64,000 bases of DNA. Origin: Rhinopomastus cyanomelas (lineage: Eukaryota > Chordata > Aves > Bucerotiformes > Rhinopomastidae). Shown here piece after piece: positions 34,001 through 46,000 of the stretch. The stretch is from NCBI GenBank assembly GCA_013400115.1, contig VXBP01002815.1, positions 1,674,001 to 1,738,000 of the forward strand, written 5' to 3'. Position 1 is the stretch's first letter, and every line of letters begins with the position of its first letter. The notes beneath the pieces were generated by a model. That model was not told the DNA's origin and ran no database searches. It saw nothing but the letters and a program-made list of their open reading frames with translations. A program made the position numbers and the translations under genes.

Positions 34001-37000
34001 CCTGATCTTGACCTCACTCTCCGAGTCGGTGTATTCAAACTCCGTCCCTAGGTATAAAGGGTTTGACCATCACTCAAAGTCCCAGCTGAGCCAAGAAGCT
34101 TTGGGGCTCCATGGGAGATGCTGTGCCGGTACAGCAGTTCCCCCTTCAAATTACAACCCATAAAACACTGATTTTCCTAAAAATAAGCCTCCCCTGCCCT
34201 AAAGCAGAGCCCATCCATTCAGGCAGTGTGGTTCTGGATCTTCCCTGCCTCCATGTTCCCCCTTCTCCCAAAGCCAACACCCTGCAGGGAAGCTCTTAAG
34301 AGAAAAGACACTCTGATATTTGCCCCTCCGCAAGAAGCCAAGCACAAAGCCCAAAGCTGAGCCTTCCCCCACTCCAGCCCCACCTTTGTCACGGGAGAAA
34401 GAGCTCTCCAACAAACTGGAGAAACCCATATTTCAAGTTTATTTTATCCCATTGGCCAACTGACACCACTGATCCTTTCACTGGCCCAGGTTATCACCCT
34501 AAAAGGTGACAGACAAATGATCTTTTGTCGGTGGCAAATGGAAATCCCCTCGTGTGGGTGCCTGCTGCTCAGCATCACGGGCACAGCAGCACCCAGTGGC
34601 CCGTGGTAATGCCAAGGCAATCATCACCTTCACCACGTTCCCTAGAACCTATGAAAGGAGACTGAGATCATGTTTCCAGAGGTAGAAGGGAAACCGAGGC
34701 AGCAACGTGGGCAGGAGGTAGGCAAAGCGCTGCGGCTGCAGAGGCAGCTGCAGTCAGAGGGACACAAACAGCCCAAGGAGGAAACGTGCCCAAGGTCGTG
34801 CACTAAGTCTCCACTGGAACAAGAGTCTGAGCCCGGATTTTCTAAATCCACTCATTTCCCAGGGCACAGGAGCTCTGAAGATGTGTCAGGAAGAACCTGG
34901 TTCTCTCAGTCAGAGGTGTCTCTTGTATCATCCTCTGACTGGCTCTGGATCTGCCCTCTGGACCAGCCAACTCTGTGAAATCAGACCCTGCTTCGTGCCA
35001 GGGAGGTTGGCAGAAGCTCTCCTCAAGCCCAGCAGTGAAGAGCCCCTGCTGTGGCAACCACTGAGAGCCTCGAGACAGGACACAAGGGACCAAACCCCAT
35101 TCATGGGGGGGGGGAAAAAGAAAACGCTCAAGGCACAAGCTCAGAGAGAACCTTCTCTCAGCGCTCCTCACTCGAACCCACTCACGTTCCCAGGTGAGTT
35201 CAGTCTGCAGGAACCTACTCTCAGCTTCCACCCAACCCTCTTCCCCCGAGACAGCCCCGGTGTGAGCAGGAAAAGAGCAAGGCTGTCAAACCCGAAGCTG
35301 GAGAGGCTCAAAATGAAAAATCCAGTGGAAATCACAACCCTCCCCCTCCGTCGCCGCTGCGGGAAGCGATTTCTAGATGCTTCCAGCCTCAAGGAGGGCA
35401 GGTTACAAGGTGATAAATTCTTAACGGAGGCTGTCGGAACAAGTTGGCGAAAGCCTAATATAGCATGGAAACAGTGCTAAAACAAGGCAGGCTCCCAAGG
35501 AAGACATCATTTTCCATTCCGAAGCATGCTATAAATCCCATTATCACTTAATAAATATTAATAGAGAATTTATAAATGGAGCCCATGCAGATCTGTCTGA
35601 CTGGGAACGATGTCACCGGTGGGCGCTTCTGCAGCAGGGCACGGGGCGGGGAAGAAATTAAAACTCCCAATTAATTTTGTGGGACGTGCTGAGACAGAGA
35701 CAGGGACAGAAACACGGGGTCTGGCACTGCAAACACACGAGCAGAGCGAGGAACGTTCGGTTCCAGTCTCACTGGCAGGTTTCTATGAGAAAGTGGATGG
35801 GATGGGCTGATTGAAGGGGTTTTTCTTCTGCTTGGGCATCAGGATCAAGGAGCCAAGAGCAAAGAAAGGGCAAGATAGTGACACCCTGCTCTCTTGCAGC
35901 ACAGCTGGCACCTCCTGGACCTTCCACCTCACCCCCAGAGCACCGAGCCCTGGCCACACAACTCACCCATCAGGCTCTGCCGTTCCTCCTTCTTCTTCGC
36001 TTTCTGCTTGGCCTCCAGCTGGATGATGGAAAGAGGAGGGGGAACGATCGGGCTGGGCATTGCACTGGCAGCAAACCTCGCTAGAAGGCCCAGGCCGCTC
36101 TCGTCAAGGGCAGGTGATGAAAGCCTGTCGGTGCCATCTGTCCCATAGTCCTCTGCTTCCTCCTCCTCCTCTTCATCCTCTTCTTCGTCCTCCTCTGAGC
36201 TAGAATCTAGCACGTAGAAGAGAGGGAGCCCATTACACATCTCATGGAGTTATGCACCAGCCACATTCCCACCCCGAACCGGTAACTCCTGCTGCTCTGT
36301 GCTCACCTAAGTAGCACTGAGCCACCCATGAGCTGAGCCAGAAGGTGCTGGCCATGGCCACACGTGGCTTTGCAGCCCTACAACCGCTACCACCCTGCCT
36401 GCCACCAGCCCCAGAGAACACAGTGATATGGGGTATGGCCAAGAGGAACCCTCCAAGGCAAGGGAGGGAAGAGCAGGGTGCTGGCAGAGGTTTGAAAAGG
36501 ATGCCACGCACCCCTTCCCTGCAGCTTCCAGGAGGAATTAAAAGCTTCATTCCTTTGAAAACCCCAACCTCGGAGCTGTGGGATTCCCCTCCCACCCACC
36601 ACCTCCTTCCTCCACAACAAAATCCATTAGCGTAATCAGAACCAGAGATCAGCATGGAAGGGGAATACCAGAGATGAGCCGGAGCCACGGCGGGTGGGGG
36701 GAGGCAAGGAGGGGACAGAGAGGAGAGGAAAGGAGAGGAGGCAGGAGGCAAAAAATGCAAAGAGGGGGAGAGAAATAATAATCTGAAAAGCAATGGATCT
36801 GGAATGCGTAAAGGAGGGAAAAGTGTAGGTAGTGCTGGAGACAAGGAGGAGTGTTTAAACACCACCTCAAACTTTCATTTCCCTCTCTACAGCTTCAGCT
36901 AGGGAAGCCCAAGCCCAGCACAGGCTGCCCACACCCAAAATCTTGTGGCAAAGAGATCAGCTGAGAGCAGCAGGCTGGGCTTTTCCTTTACGGTGCAGGT

Positions 37001-40000
37001 ACAGCGGGCATTTTGGGGGTAGATGCTCTGAGAGCAGCACCTCTCCCTCCCTACAGCGCTTCCCAAGAGTCTGCCCTCCGCTCCAAGGCAATTAATCTGA
37101 ACAGCATCTCACCCAGTTAGCGCTGCACAACCGCACTGACACCACACACGTACATATACACACACATATATCAGCACAGAGATCTATATTTAACTGCAAA
37201 AAGTGGGTCTGGAAAAAGGATGTTTCATTTCTCTTGAAATTGAGGGCTTAAGTAGGATCACGGAGAGGTTGCTGGAACATTTCCACTGCTAGCAGGAGCC
37301 CCCAGCTCTCCCTGCCTGAGCCCACTCAGCAGCTCCCGGGCCGGCTGCTGGCCCTATGTCTGACAACCAGCCAGATGAGAAACCAGATCCCTTCAAAATG
37401 AGCTGGAATGAACATGAAAATCCTTTTCTTTCCACGTATGCCTTCTGGGATAGATAAAAAAAAACCCCTCCTCAACACTTGGCTCCAACACAAAAAGGAT
37501 ATAAAAACACAACAACACAAGTGTTATTTTTCCCACTACGGATTATTTTCCCGTGACATTGGAAAGAACAGGAATATCAGAACCCAGCCTTTTCATCCTC
37601 GCGTTTCATCAAGTGAAATAATGGCCAGATTTAATTGTTTTAATGAGGAGAGCTTATCTGCGAGGCATACGGCACACAGTCGCAGAATACCAATTCCTAA
37701 CTGCATAAACATCCCTTCCCTGTGTGAGCTGCTCCGGCTGGTGATGTAAAAAGGCTCCTAAACCTACAGCCCTGCAGTAAATACCAAGAAATCACAGCCC
37801 TGCATCAAAACCATATGCCAAAAAGAAACCCCAAATTAGGATCAGATCCCTTCCACTACCAGAAAAAGGGGCACAACCGCCGTTTTTCAACGATGTTTTG
37901 ACAAAACCAAATCCAGATGAACTTGGTGATGCCGAGGCATTGAAACCACCTGCCTGACAAGCAGCAGAAGTGTGCCTGGCTTCAAGGAGACGCCGTGGGG
38001 TGAGACCCCCCTCAGCACACCCCATCGGGCTCCAGCATTTAGCAACTTGCAGCAGAAATGGAGTAAAAATGAGGGGAAACAACCAACCTGCGCGGCCCCT
38101 CGTGCCAGACCTAGAGAGCTGACCAAGCTGAGAGCAGTTTGCCGAGCAGCTGGGGAGGAGAACAGGCAGAGAAAGGGGCATGAAAGTGAAAAATTGAGGG
38201 TTTCTTTCAGAAAAACTAAGTAATTTGCAGGAAAAAATCCCTCCGTGACCTGTCCTGCTGGCACTCAAAGACTCCACACGTGCGAGGGCATAAGGGTGGC
38301 CCAAGAGCTACGGCTATTTCTAAGGCACTGAGGTAAAACAGCCCTAAAAGCCAGGGCTGGAAGCAGCTATTACTCACGCTGCAGCAAACTTACGCTACGA
38401 TAACATACCGGGCAGTTCCCTACCCTCTCCCGAACACACGGTGTCACACTACGGGGAGACGGCTGCACAGAGTCCCCTGTCAGCATTTTTACCCAAACAC
38501 TTGTATTTTTATCTCAGTGAGATACAATTTTCAGCCTGAAAATAAACATGTTTTCACACATTCCCAGCACCGCTCTATCCTCCTCCACCTCTCCTGCAGA
38601 GGGCTGACTCCACTCTACGCGCACAGCACAAGCCCTGCTCCTCTTCCTCCCCGCTTTTCCAAGGGGCCAAAAATAGCCAATACAATACAAAGAACATAGT
38701 CAGGGCTCTGCTCTGAAGCCAAAAGCTTCTAGATTTAGTCTCCAGCTTGCTGGTCATGATGGCGATGAGCTGCTGGTGCTCTGTGGCCATCTGAGGGCTG
38801 CTTTGGAGAGGCTCATGATGATTTAACGTGAAGCGGGAGGAGTTTCACTCCTACGGCTCCCAAACTATGTGTGGGCTTCAGATGAAGAATTCACAGATGT
38901 CTTTACACAACTGAAGCCTCCATTTTCACTTTTTAATTAACAAGGGGGAAAACAACATGGATTTTTTGAAAATCCTTTTTCCCTTCTAATTCTGTGAACT
39001 AAGTCTGTGAACGCTGAGCAAGGGCGTAAGGGGATGAGAAACGTTCGAAGTTAAGAAGACCTGCTCTCATTTCCACCCTTAAGAGCATGTATGTGTGTGC
39101 ACATACCCCCCACGCACAGCCACACGTGTCCACACAGCCAAAACAAGCAGTAAATCCACATTTAAGTGCTACTGATGCCAGAGAAAACTGGAGCCAAAGA
39201 AGATCTCGTTTTCCTTTCCTACAGCTTCTACCTGCGCTCAATCAAAACCCAACTGCAAAAGAGCGGCTTTCCTCATCGCCTCGAACCGCTAAGCTGCCGT
39301 GGTGTTCCACTGTAGGAGAGCAGTACATGAAGATTTGTTAATGATGAACAGAAACTGGTTAAGCACTTTGGTTTTTGGGAGACTTGATGTTAACGAGACA
39401 GACGGAAAGAGAAGGGGGGGTGTGGAAAGGAAAGGCTTGGGAGAGGAGGAGAGTGAAAACACACACTTAAAAAAAGAGTCATTTTGCATCGTAAAAAAAA
39501 ACCAGCATGGTTTTCTCCTAACACCAAGCGAAGCCTACAGCACACAAAGCAGGCTAAGTACAGGCAGACTTTAGACAGCTACTGGGTCATTGACATCTGA
39601 TTTGTGCGATCCGTCCGAATTCTGGAGGTTACTCGTTTTTTGATGTCCAATTTACAGTAGAGTTTTTGTTTTGTTGCTTGTTTTGTCTCCAAACGGGCCA
39701 ATTCTCGTAATTGTAAGGCTTTTCTTTCTCCCCCCCCCCCCATATGTGCTGTGCTGCTGACTCCAGAAGTACTTATCAAAAATTAAAAATATTACAACTA
39801 TCACAGGGGAATGAGTGTGGAGGGAACTGGTGATCCCTCACTGTCCTGTTTTGGCTTTTTTACTGGGACAAAACCATCCTCCAAGTCAGGGAAGGGAGAG
39901 TAGAGAGGAAGGTACTTCTTAAGGAGTGGAGTATGCAGTCTGGGTCTCAGAAAGCTCAAGGTATTACCTATCCTGATGGTTTCCAAAAGTTCCACGTGGC

Positions 40001-43000
40001 TTTAGCTCACATTGGCAGCCTCCTCTCCAAGGTCACTAGGTGAAAACCCTTTGCCTGTTATCAGAACGGCCACGTGGTGTTTGGTCTGTAAGAAGGCACC
40101 GTGTCCTGTATCTCAAAACCGATGAAAACAGGTCTTTCTGCAGCTACTCCTACCTCTGACAGGGATACTGGCAGGGTCAACGCCAGGCGATGGCCCTGAT
40201 ACTAGGACAGTCTGCGTCGTGGCCCAGAAACCTTTAGAGACAGTGGCAGAGCCTCTGTAGGCAACGCCAAGGCTTCTCATCTTGGACCCATCTGCTGGGC
40301 TTAAGGGGCTCTCCAAAAGAAGGTCTGCCACCAGCGAAGCATTTCTGGAGTCCTCAAACACAGGCACAAAGCAAACCTTCCATCGCAAGACTCTTCACGG
40401 ACAGAGGAAAAGTCAACAGCGGACAGCAACCATTTTCAAAACGGGAAAGAACCGAGAGAATGCAAAGAGCTACGTGGTCATCATTCACGGAGGCAACATC
40501 GAGGCTGACAGATGACATAAAGAAAAGTTATTTCGCCTACCTACATAACAATGGTCAAGGTTCGGGTTCATGGCTAGTGACCCTCGCTGAGAAGTGTCTG
40601 CCCTACAACCAGCCAACCACTTTGCTTCTTTAGTGCAGCGTGAGAGCAAATGCAAGAGACCGACACAGACATTCAAAGCGTCATGGATAGGGGCAGGGGT
40701 GAAAGGGTTGGTCAAGCAGCTGCAAGGAGAAAGCGAGCACTTCCAGAAAAGCTGAGGTTATTAATCGGTTTAGTATCAGGGAAAGCCATTAGAAACCCTA
40801 TTACCCAAATATCCCTTTAAGTGATGCTTCTGAGAAAGAGCAATTGGAAAAAAAAATAAAAACACCTCATTTTTAGAAAAACCCCAAAACTTTAACCAAT
40901 AGTCCCTCCCCCACCTCCCCTCCGTGCCCACCTCCCGCCCCAGGAGGTTTTGCATCTTTGGTTTCCCCACCATTAAATGACACCCCAGAGGAATTTACAA
41001 TGCATTTCCCCATTTGTTCCAGATTCCCCAACCTCCTCCCATAGCCCCTTCCCCTTCCCCAGACTTTATCCCATAAAACAGGGATTTCTTTTCTTTTTAA
41101 AGCAGACAGGTTACTTGAAAAAAAAAACAAACCAGATGAAGCCAATTAAGGACAAGTCACCTATCTGCTCACCTGGAGCAAAACCAAAAAGCAAACCCCA
41201 AAAACCCTCAAGAACTTGGCACCTAAAAGGGATTGATATCCTCAAAATTTCCAATAGCAGCAAAATAAACAGAGGGAGAGATGCAGGAAGGGACAGGGAA
41301 GGGAAGAATGGAAGTTAACGCAGACTCTTCATGGAAATGTGGCAATCTCACCCTTACACAAAATCCACGGTCCCCAGAATTTTTGGGGTTCTCTAAAGAA
41401 TTCTTTCCCTTTTTTTTTTTGAAACACGTTTTGCTCTCTTTTAGTTTTTCTTTGAAATGCATCAGTTGGGTCCAGCCCAGAGCCACATCAAATCCAATCA
41501 GCCTTCTGTTATCTTTCTGCTGTGTTTGGTAAATTTATTTCAGATTGTTTTTCTTTGGGGGTTGGGTTTGGAGGGGAGAAGGGAGAAAAAAAAAACTCCA
41601 ACGTAAACAGGTGATGGGGGGAAATTAACATGAAAAAACTAAGGGCAAAGTAAAAACCAACCCCAAAAACAAAAGGAGAACTATCCAGCCCTGCTTTCAA
41701 TCCACAACAGCCATCTGAGCTGTGTGAAACACTAAAAGGCTTTTTGCTGCGCGGCATCATCCAGATCTGCTGTGCAACTCAAGATGATAACGACTGGGGA
41801 TGCTCTCGCTTAGCATTCAGCCCAGACCAGCCACTTTCTTTTGGGAGCTGAGGGCTCATTAAAATGACCTTTCCCCATGATTATTATTTAATGAGTGCGC
41901 TCTAAAACAGAAACCCCTTGTGTCTCTGGAGGAAAAGTCTCAAGTAATCTCTTTTCCCACTGAAGTACTAATGACAGGCTGACAAAAAAAGAGCTGCGAG
42001 GGAAAAATTGGGGTGAGGGTGGGAAACTGCGGAGTCAAATTTAACGTGGTAATTGCCACATCCTTGAACACCGTGGGTTACGTCTGGGCATCTGAGAAAC
42101 ATTACCACACGCACACAAAAAAAAACCCCCCAAGATGCAAAAATTTGCTGTTATGCCTTTGAGAAAGTGAACATTTTCTGGAGGTTAAATTATGGGGAGC
42201 CTCCACCCAGCACCCTCCTGCAGCAGCAACAAGGATCAAATGGCTGGAAAAGAGTCAATCGACAGAGGAAACGAACTGAAAAAGAAAAAAAACACAAAAC
42301 GGGGTGAAAAAATTGAAATGAAATTAAAAGGGTAGGTGGGGGGTGGGGGGGAGGTCTAGGTTTTATCTGGACAAAGGCAGCAGGGATATTTGAATAATAG
42401 AGAGTACCCCAGACTAGGTTAATTCCAGTTCTACTCATGGGGAGTGGGAGCAGGAGGGGGATGCAGAGCAGGATGAAGTGAAGCGGCAACCTAATCGCCT
42501 GATAAGAGACACAGCAAGAGAGACAAGGTACACAGGTTTAGTTAAAAATGAACTCGATATGTTTAATAAAGCTTGGTATACCAAATCGCAGTACAAACAT
42601 CAAGTCACACGGCCACACAACAGTACCCCGGTATTGAAAAACAAAATGAAAAAAATAAAATAGAAAGAAAGGAAAAAAAAACCACAAAAGGAGGAAAAAA
42701 GGGGAAAAAAGAAAAAAAAAGAAGAAAAAGTAATTAGAAACCGAAATTAAAAAGAAAGGAAAAAAAGGAGGGGAAAAGGGAAAAAAAGAAAAAAGAGGAT
42801 AAAGTATTAAAAAAACAAAGTAAAAAATAGAAAGGAAGGAGGAAAAAGGGAGGGAAAAAGGGGAAAAAAGAAAAAAGGAAACAAAGAAGAAAAAGTATTA
42901 GAAACCAAAATTAAAAAGAAAGGAAAAAAAAAGGAGGGGAAAAAAGAAAAAAGGAAAAAAAGAAGAAAAAGTATTAAAAAACAAAGTAAAAAAATAGAAA

Positions 43001-46000
43001 GGAAGGAGGAAAAATGGAGGGGAAAAGGGAAAAAAGAAAAAAGAAAAAAAGAAGAAAAAGTATTTAAAAACAAAGTCAAAAACAGAAAGGAAGGAGGAAA
43101 AATGGAGGGGAAAAGGGGGAAAAAGAAAAAAGTATGAAAAAAATAGAAAGGAAAAAAGAAGGAAAAAAGAGGAAAAGAAAAAAAGGGGAAGTATGAAAAA
43201 CAAAGTAAAAAAACAGAAAGCAAAAAAGAGAAAAGGAGAAAAAAGAAAAAAGTATTGAAAAACAAAATAAAAAATAGAAAGAAAAAAAGGGGAAAAAAAG
43301 AAAAAGGAAAAAAACAGGGAAAGAGGGGGGAAGGACAGTAATTAAAAAAAAAAAAGCTCCTTCCAAACCTCTTTGAGGCTCGTGCCAAAGTAAAAGAATA
43401 AAATTAATAAGAAATAACATAAGAAGTAAAACAGTAAGAAATGAAATAGTGAGAAATAAAATAATAAGGAATAAAATAGTAAGAAATAAATAGGAAGAAA
43501 AAAATAGTAAGAAACAGTAAGAACTGAAACTGTAACAAACAGCAAGAAATAAAATAGTGAGAAATAACATAGTAAGAACTAAAATAGTAAGAAATAGTAA
43601 TAGTGAGAAATAAAATAGTAAGAATTAAAATAGTAAGAAATAAAATAATAAGAAATAAAATGCTAAGAAGTAAACGGCGAAAGAAAATATAATACAAAGA
43701 AATAAAACGCTAGGAAATGAAGCTCAAAGAAGTAAAATACGAAGAGATGCGACGCGAGGAAATAAGGGAGGACGTAAAATCAGATAAAAAATAAAGTAAT
43801 ACTAAATAAAATAAGAAATACAGGAAGAAATAATAGGAAATGAAAGGAGAGGAAAACTAATAAATAAAATACTAGGAAAGCAAGGAATAAGCAATAAAGC
43901 AAGAAGAAATCAAAGAATAAGAAGAGTAATAATAATAATATAATGGTGGTGGTGGCAGCAAGGAAGAAAGTGAGGGGGGAAAAACTGAAGGGGAGGAAGG
44001 GAACAGGAGAGCAGGGAGAGGTGGACACTAAAACCCAGTTGATATAAAAGCTCCAGAAGAGCCAGTCAGTCATAATATCACAACGATACGGGTACAAAAA
44101 GGAGTAAAAAGAAACGTGGGGCTGATACAGCAGCCTACGCTGCCAACGACAAAGATGGCCGCCCTGGCTCCGGCCATCAAAATGGCTGACCCCCGCCTGC
44201 CAGGCCCCTGCCCCGTGCCCGCCCCGTGGCGGAGGGGTGCGTGCGGGGTTGCGTTTGCTATAAGCTAGTAACCTTGATCGAACGAGTCCTCCGAGGAGTC
44301 GCTGAAGGAAGATCCCGCCTCGGCCTCCCGCAGCAGCAGGCAGAAGGGCTGCTTGCGGCCCGCCGCCGCCTTCGCCTTCAGTGGCCGCCCGGCCGCCGCC
44401 CCGCGGGGCGATGCCCTGGGGCCACCGGCCACCCGGCTGCCCTTCCTGGCTGCCGCCGCCGCGCTGTACAGACCGGGCGGCCGTGGCTTGGGGGCGGACG
44501 GGGGCTGCGCCGGCCACTCGTCCCTCAGGGATCCCTCATCCTCCTCCTCCGAGTCCGTATCTGCGGTCAAAGTGGGTGGGAAGAGCGTTACACCAGAGAA
44601 CGGGGGGTTGGGGAGTTTTTTTGGGGTGCTTTGGTGTGTTTCTTTGAGATGAAGCTGTAAATCACGGCAGGGGAAAGCAGCTGCAGCAACGGGTGCGTGC
44701 CACCGCTTTCCATCGCTGCCGGGTCCCTCCACCACAAGTCTCGGGCTCAGCAAGCGGGAGCTGAATACACACAGAAACGGGTGTTTCCTTCTTTCGGTAG
44801 GGAAGAGACACTGTCCACCTACACCCAGCAACTCCTGTCCTCCCTTCACACAACATCCAAGGAGTGGGTTTAGCCCAGGAGCAGAACACTGAGGTAGACA
44901 TCTCCACCATGAACATGCCCACCAATGGCATGGCCAAGCCAGCAGTGGGGCCACTGACCTGAATTAGGCTCTTGACCCTGGTTATGCTCAACACTCTGAC
45001 CTAAATGTCCTCTTCTACATGAACCAACCGTCCCAGAGAGTTCCCAATGTGGGCAGATGCCGCTGGCATCTGGTGAGTGGAACAAAAAAGCTTCTGGTCC
45101 CTCCAGACTCAACACAAGTGGGGACAAACCACCATCTCCCCACTTGTAAAAGTGCCAGCAGCTCCACAGCACTATGGACATCGCTGTGGAGACTGTTCCA
45201 GCCCGTGAGCAGCAGTAGACGCTCTCCAGCGTCAGTCCAGCTGCAGAGACAAGGAATGAGGGACTGCAAGTCTAGGAGGCCCCATGCTCAAACATGCAAA
45301 TGACTCTGGGCATCTGACTTCTGTTAAAATCTGTGGGAATAGGATGCTCAGCTCACCCTCTGGATCTAAGCCCAAGGTTTTCAGAACTCCAGCTAGAAAA
45401 TCATGAGGTTAGGAGGCAGAAGGACTTGGCGCCAGTCCCACCTCTCCTCCACAAAAGCAATCCACCAGTCATGGGAGGCGCTGCCATATGCTCGACCTGC
45501 CTCCCCAAATCCATCACGCTCGAGTGACCAAAATGACAGGCTGAAGCCCTTTCCTTGAACCTGTGCACAGCTGAAAAACCACACACCAACGCCGAGCCAT
45601 TTCAGAGTCGCTTCCTCAGTGACAACAACCTTCCTGAGCTGAGATTCATGCGGTGAAGGGGCACATTCCTACACCAGGAGGCTTGATGGAGAGGTGAAGG
45701 GTCAGACAGAAGCTCCCTTTGGTCCGGAAGGGAGTTTTGTTTATGAAACCACAGGACCAAGTGCAAGGGCACTGCAAAAGCTCCTTCTGCCACAAGCCCG
45801 GGTTTTCGGGTCCAGCAGCAGCCCACGCGCCTCCTCTTCCCGTTAGCTCCAAGCTCCCAGTTGAGGAGCCATGAGCCTGTCCTTGCAAACGAAGCACGTT
45901 CAAGAGCAGAACTGCTGGGTGGCGCGCACAGCATCACCAGCCAAAGGCTGTGTTCAAGTCCAGTGGACACAATGGCTCCTATTATGCCCTGTAAATGGCT

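Larger units (their letters stand above)
36207..44272 (-). other. Largest TNRC18 intron in the window, 8.1 kb
   Basis: It separates the FDQ and DSSSEED exons, whose phases join directly, so no coding exon need be missing. Contents in window order: ordinary sequence to about 37350, AT-rich conserved-looking patches (37380-37740, 38500-38560, 38820-39000), a short CA/TA microsatellite (37140-37175), a C13 run near 39731, another AT-rich patch (41780-42010), G-runs (42330-42355), the polypurine/AT repeat block (42655-43960) and a GC-rich island (44100-44272). No CR1 copy was seen. Confidence 0.6.

Noticed and set aside
42807..43697. Minus-strand Phe/Ser/Leu-rich frames resembling multi-pass membrane proteins
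   Set aside because: They come from the polypurine/AT repeat block inside a TNRC18 intron.
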